Origin: an uncultured Oscillospiraceae bacterium | Lineage (GTDB): Bacteria; Bacillota; Clostridia; Oscillospirales; Oscillospiraceae | NCBI GenBank assembly: GCA_902497145.1 | Contig: CABVDR010000027.1 | Location: forward strand, 1 to 32,524 | Length of the DNA stretch: 32,524 nucleotides | Direction: 5' to 3' | In this document: positions 29,479 to 32,524 of the stretch, in pieces | Position numbering within the stretch: position 1 is the first letter of the stretch | Layout of the letters: the number at the start of each line of letters is the position of its first letter | Notes under the pieces: generated by a model | Databases searched by the model: none | What the model saw: the letters and a program-made list of their open reading frames with translations, nothing else | What the model was told of the DNA's origin: nothing | Made by a program: the position numbers and the translations under genes

Positions 29479-30843
29479 TCAGCGGTCGGCCACCGCTCTG
29501 CGCATCCACTTGCCGCTCTTGACTCGCAGCAGGGATACCGTAGCGCCGATGGCCCAGCCGGCAGGGATGGACCACCAGATGGAGTTGGCCCCCAGGGGGG
29601 TGAGATAGGCCAGGCAGTAGGCAATGGCCACCCGGGAGAAGAGGTTGGCCATGGAGCTGAAGGTGAAGGCTCCCATGTCCCCCGCGCCCCGCAGCATGCC
29701 GTTGGGCACAAAGAGCAGGCCCATGAGGATGTAGAACAGGGACACGGTGTGCATGTAAGCCAGGCCATAGCCCAGGGCGCCGGAGGTGTCCCCCGGGTCC
29801 AGGAACAGGGAGAGCAGCTGGCTGCCAAAGAGGAAGATAATAATGGTGATGGCCAGGGAGAAGGTGACCACCATAAACAGGCTGGCCTTCAGGCCCTCTT
29901 TTACCCGGTCGTACTTGCCCGCGCCGATGTTCTGGGCGGTGTAGCTGGACATGGCGTTGGAGAAGTTCATGTTGGGCAGCATGGCCAGGGTGTCGATCTT
30001 GGTGGCGGCGGTGTAGCCGGCGACCAGCACCTTGCCGAAGGAGTTGACCAGTCCCTGCATCATCATCATGGACAGGGAGACCAGGGACTGCTGGAGCATG
30101 GAGGGCAGGCCGATCTGGGCGATGCGCTTTACCGCCGTCATGTGGAACAGGGGGATCTTCATGTTGGCCCGCTCCGGCTCACAGGGCAGCTTCTTCATCC
30201 GCTGGAACATCACCACCAGGGAGGCGATGGCACACATTCCCTGAGCGATCAGGGTGGCCCAGGCCACCCCCGCCACCCCCATGTTGAACTGGATGACGAA
30301 GAGCAGGTCCAGCACGATGTTGGTCAGGCTGGAGATCATGAGAAAGATCAGCGGCGTTTTGCTGTCCCCCTGGGCGTTGTAGATGCCGTTGAGGGTGTTG
30401 TACAAAAACAGGAACACCGCTCCTCCAAAGTAGATCCGCAGGTACAGCCGGGAGTCATCCATAATGTCCGGGTCGGTGCCCAGCAGCTGGAGCAGAGGGC
30501 CGGCGAACACCGTCCCCAGGGCCATGATGATGAGACCCAGCACGCTCAGGGAGATGATAGCGGTGGAGATGGTGGTCTTCATCTCGTGGATGCGCCTGGC
30601 CCCGAACAGCTGGGAGACCACCACGTTACAGCCCATAGACAGCCCGGAGGCCACCGCCACCGACAAAAACACGATGGGGAAGGAGGAGCCTACCGCTGCC
30701 ACCGCGTCCTCCCCCACGAACTTGCCCACTACAGCGGTGTCCACCATGTTGTACAGCTGCTGGAACAGATTGCCCGCCACCATAGGCAGGGCAAAGAAAA
30801 ACAGCAGGTTGAGAGGCTTGCCCTCTGTCAGATTTTTAACCAT
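29479..30843 (-). CDS. MATE family efflux transporter
   Basis: A 454-residue protein with twelve predicted helices, the usual MATE length. FFALPMVAGNLFQQLYNMVD near the N-terminus, followed by TAVVGKFVGEDAVAAVG, is the family start; the second half repeats the pattern at IAQIGLPSMLQQSLVSLSMM (near 250). It exports cationic drugs or metabolites against sodium or protons. The start at 30843 has GAGGAAGGGG upstream and overlaps the MarR stop by 8 nt. The pair is therefore co-transcribed, with the MarR regulator as the likely controller of efflux. Confidence 0.94.
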   Translation of the reverse strand: MVKNLTEGKPLNLLFFFALPMVAGNLFQQLYNMVDTAVVGKFVGEDAVAAVGSSFPIVFLSVAVASGLSMGCNVVVSQLFGARRIHEMKTTISTAIISLSVLGLIIMALGTVFAGPLLQLLGTDPDIMDDSRLYLRIYFGGAVFLFLYNTLNGIYNAQGDSKTPLIFLMISSLTNIVLDLLFVIQFNMGVAGVAWATLIAQGMCAIASLVVMFQRMKKLPCEPERANMKIPLFHMTAVKRIAQIGLPSMLQQSLVSLSMMMMQGLVNSFGKVLVAGYTAATKIDTLAMLPNMNFSNAMSSYTAQNIGAGKYDRVKEGLKASLFMVVTFSLAITIIIFLFGSQLLSLFLDPGDTSGALGYGLAYMHTVSLFYILMGLLFVPNGMLRGAGDMGAFTFSSMANLFSRVAIAYCLAYLTPLGANSIWWSIPAGWAIGATVSLLRVKSGKWMRRAVADR

Positions 30844-31270
30844 CGTCCCCTTCCTCTCCTCTTTTGTATTGCATGACATTTTCGATGATCCGGGACAAAA
30901 AGCTGTTATACAGTGTCCGTTCCTCGGAGGAGAACCCCCGGCAGCAGATGTCGTTCCAGCTCTCCAGGATCTTCTGGACGGCCCCAGCGCGCTCCTCCCC
31001 AGCCGGGGTAAGGGAGACCTGCTTCTCACGCCGGCACTGGTCACTCACCCAGCGCTCCACTAAGCCACGCTCCTCCAGACGGGCCACACTCCGGGCTACT
31101 GCCCCCTTATCCAGGGCGGTCTGGGCCGCGATGTCCTCCTGACGCAGGCAGTTTCTGCCCCACAGAAGGTAGAGTATCATGCCGTCCATGGGCTGGAATC
31201 CCAGAGGCGCCAGCTGCTCTCGAAAATACTGCTGCTTGATGCGGCGGAAAATCTCGCTCCGGTCCTGCAT
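30836..31270 (-). CDS. MarR-family transcriptional regulator
   Basis: A 144-residue winged-helix regulator. The core LRQEDIAAQTALDKGAVARS then VARLEERGLVERW and RREKQVSLTPAGEE (near 52-100) is the MarR DNA-binding unit with the wing. The start at 31270 has GGGAGG 8 nt upstream; a longer frame reaches into the operator region. It is the first gene of a two-gene operon with the MATE exporter. Dyads upstream are candidate autoregulatory sites. Confidence 0.93.
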   Translation of the reverse strand: MQDRSEIFRRIKQQYFREQLAPLGFQPMDGMILYLLWGRNCLRQEDIAAQTALDKGAVARSVARLEERGLVERWVSDQCRREKQVSLTPAGEERAGAVQKILESWNDICCRGFSSEERTLYNSFLSRIIENVMQYKRGEEGDDG

Positions 31271-31291
31271 GGTCCCTGCCTCCCTTTTTAT

Positions 31292-31322
31292 TGTTGTATC
31301 TATCAACAGTTGTATTTTACAA
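31292..31322. promoter_or_regulatory. candidate MarR operators overlapping the marR promoter
   Basis: Two adjacent dyads: TGTTG-N7-CAACA (31292-31308) and TTGTA-TTT-TACAA (31310-31322). On the minus strand they overlap a promoter-like TTGTAA and TACAAC pair, 22-52 nt before the MarR start codon. Paired dyads at the promoter are typical of MarR autoregulation. Confidence 0.6.
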
Positions 31323-31511
31323 TAATTTCTTAACAAAATCTATACACAAAGCTGACAAATTTAGCGCTGCCGGGGGGAGACAGGGGAGGATGGGCCGGCG
31401 GTTCTTGGAGCAGAACACCACACAGTCCACCTTGTCCGGGAGCGGCTCACAGCAGATGAACCTGCTGGGGAACAGGGGGCGGGTCAGGACGCAGCCCTCT
31501 GTAAAGCGCTC
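31317..31511 (-). pseudogene. remnant of a DUF1848 protein
   Basis: The minus-strand frame reads ERFTEGCVLTRPLFPSRF, then CCEPLPDKVDCVVFCSKN and RRPILPCL. This matches residues about 20-65 of DUF1848 proteins, with the EG-V-R-P-P-R pattern and the VDC-VF-xKN-P-LP block. The usual N-terminus (SVSRRTDIPA) is missing: an in-frame TAG lies directly before it. After ILPCL the frame runs into unrelated AT-rich sequence and stops. It is therefore a fragment, not an intact gene. DUF1848 proteins have cysteine motifs of unknown function. Confidence 0.55.
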
Positions 31512-31740
31512 CTATGATATTGGCGGTGTTGATGGCCATTTCTCTCTCACCGGGATGTCCTCAAATCCCTGCTTCATATGCGGGGCAACCGGCGCAGTGA
31601 CCCGCGCGAGCGCGGCAATTTCCTTACTGGGCAGCTGGGCCATAGCCTCGCTCTCCGCCTCGGCGGAGAAGATAATGCTTCGGGCGTAGGCGACGCCTGC
31701 CGGGGACAGGCAGAGAAAAATCCTGCCTAGGGCAGAAAAT
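31512..31740 (-). other. decayed coding-like sequence, unassigned
   Basis: The minus strand has a protein-like stretch without a start (VAYARSIIFSAEAESEAMAQ then LPSKEIAALARVTAPVA and GFEDIPVREKW) that ends at the stop before the DUF1848 remnant. A neighbouring frame continues as AINTANIIGALYRG, which suggests a frameshift. The source family was not recognised. No intact gene, repeat or RNA is seen here. Confidence 0.35.
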
Positions 31741-31762
31741 GGCCGTCATTTTTGTGATCCTG

Positions 31763-31771
31763 TGGTATAAT
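31763..31771 (+). promoter_or_regulatory. extended -10 promoter of ogt
   Basis: TGG directly before TATAAT (31766-31771) gives an extended -10. No matching -35 at the 17-nt position (CCGTCA). It is 79 nt before the chosen ogt start. Confidence 0.5.
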
Positions 31772-31850
31772 AGGATGACCTGTAAAAAACGGGCGGATCA
31801 TGGGGAACTCCCTGGGATCGCTATGGAAGACTTGGAAAGGCGGTGCAGCG

Positions 31851-32390
31851 ATGGTCTATACCACCCACTATCAGTCCCCTCTGGGGGCTCTGCTCCTGGC
31901 GGCCAGGGGGGACGCACTGGCCGGCCTCTGGCTGGAGGGACAGAAATACTTTTTGGGTTCCCTGAAGGAGCCGGCGGAGCCCATGGAGGGCCACCCCGTG
32001 CTGCTCCAGGCCGGGGATTGGCTGTCCCGCTACTTTGCGGGGGAGCGGCCGGATTCCGGTGAGCTGAAGCTGGACCCCGGCGGCGGGGAATTTCGGAGGA
32101 CAGTCTGGGAGGAGCTGTGCCGCATCCCCTATGGGAGCGTGACCACCTATGGCGCACTGGCCCGGACCGTGGCTGCCCGACTGGGCCGGGCCAGCATGTC
32201 AGCCCAGGCGGTCGGGGGCGCGGTGGGCCACAACCCCATCTCTATCCTCATCCCCTGCCACCGGGTGGTGGGGGCTGACGGCAGCCTTACCGGATACGCC
32301 GGGGGAATCGACAAGAAGCTCTGGCTTTTGGACCACGAGGGGGTGGAGACGGACCGCTTCTTCGTCCCCGACAACAGCACCGCGCCGTAA
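31851..32390 (+). CDS. ogt: methylated-DNA--protein-cysteine S-methyltransferase
   Basis: A 179-residue suicide repair protein that moves the methyl group from O6-methylguanine (and O4-methylthymine) to its own cysteine. The active site is LIPCHRVVG (near 135-143). The helix-turn-helix and recognition region is RIPYGSVTTYGALART followed by AVGGAVGHNPISIL. The N-terminal MVYTTHYQSPLGALLLAA matches the family's usual start, which favours 31851 over an in-frame ATG at 31800 that lacks a ribosome site; AAAGGCGG precedes 31851. It forms a repair pair with the next gene 11 nt away. Confidence 0.94.
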   Translation: MVYTTHYQSPLGALLLAARGDALAGLWLEGQKYFLGSLKEPAEPMEGHPVLLQAGDWLSRYFAGERPDSGELKLDPGGGEFRRTVWEELCRIPYGSVTTYGALARTVAARLGRASMSAQAVGGAVGHNPISILIPCHRVVGADGSLTGYAGGIDKKLWLLDHEGVETDRFFVPDNSTAP

Positions 32391-32401
32391 GGGAGGGGCC
32401 C

Positions 32402-32524
32402 ATGGAGAGAAGGCGATGCAGGTGGGTCAACTTGAAAAACCCCCGCTATATCCGCTACCACGACGAGGAGTGGGGGAGGCCCCACTATGATGACGGCTAT
32501 CTCTTTGAGCTGCTGGTGCTGGAA
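32402..32524 (+). CDS. tag: DNA-3-methyladenine glycosylase I, 5' part
   Basis: Only the first 41 codons are in the window. They include RCRWVN (Cys6, a family zinc ligand position), then YIRYHDEEWGRP (near 16-27) and DDGYLFELLVLE, the recognised N-terminal signature of Tag. The enzyme removes 3-methyladenine from alkylated DNA. The start at 32402 follows GGGAGGGG. It is 11 nt after ogt and probably in the same operon, so the two act on different alkylation lesions. The zinc-binding C-terminus is outside the window. Confidence 0.9.
   Translation, partial: MERRRCRWVNLKNPRYIRYHDEEWGRPHYDDGYLFELLVLE

Overview
The window comes from a GC-rich, spore-forming Gram-positive anaerobe, most likely a gut Oscillospiraceae (Flavonifractor / Lawsonibacter / Pseudoflavonifractor type). 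The reasons are a full-length spoIIE, Bacillota-style promoters and strong AGGAGG ribosome sites, TPP riboswitches feeding ECF vitamin transporters, an oxygen-sensitive two-subunit L-serine dehydratase, a CBS/DRTGG pyrophosphatase, SLH-domain surface proteins, and dense intrinsic terminators. The assignment rests on gene content only; no 16S gene is present.

Layout. 1-2053: the start of a FAD-dependent oxidoreductase (runs off the left edge), a small zinc-ribbon membrane protein, and a divergent dCMP deaminase. 2063-6461: a thiamine salvage region in two TPP-controlled units. Unit one is promoter, TPP riboswitch, terminator, thiT and a HAD phosphatase. Unit two is promoter, TPP riboswitch, terminator, a second folded leader that looks like a diverged TPP aptamer, a second terminator that buries the ribosome site, then thiW-thiM-thiE. 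Together they import thiamine and its thiazole precursor, phosphorylate the thiazole, and join it to HMP-PP. 6437-10328: a LysR regulator divergent from a DAACS symporter and both L-serine dehydratase subunits, a likely serine uptake and deamination operon.

10335-12080: a three-gene LytTR regulator and membrane-protein operon of unknown output. 12193-12368: tRNA-Arg(CCU) with its own promoter and terminator. 12435-13860: an AT-richer patch with two small unknown proteins and an XRE regulator. 13871-16937: asnS, a phosphoribosyltransferase-like protein with an altered PRPP loop, and a DUF4234/DUF2752 pair. 17028-21447: an anchored unknown protein, a CBS/DRTGG family II pyrophosphatase, and a two-gene unit of an unknown soluble protein and an ArsB/NhaD-type ion permease.

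21618-21850 is a tandem pair of 119-nt hairpin-rich repeats that runs into the 3' end of spoIIE (21833-24178, minus). Next come the Asp23-like yloU/fakA(yloV) pair, an SLH-VanY-SLH carboxypeptidase, and a MerR-RDD fusion with a membrane anchor. A MarR-MATE efflux operon follows, then a patch of decayed coding sequence including a DUF1848 remnant, and an alkylation-repair pair, ogt and tag (the latter cut by the right edge).

The most interesting non-standard signals are the tandem TPP/TPP-variant leader of thiW, the MerR-RDD fusion with a 19-bp-spacer promoter, the PRTase with a changed PRPP loop, the terminator-like hairpin in the spoIIE leader, and the hairpin-rich tandem repeat.
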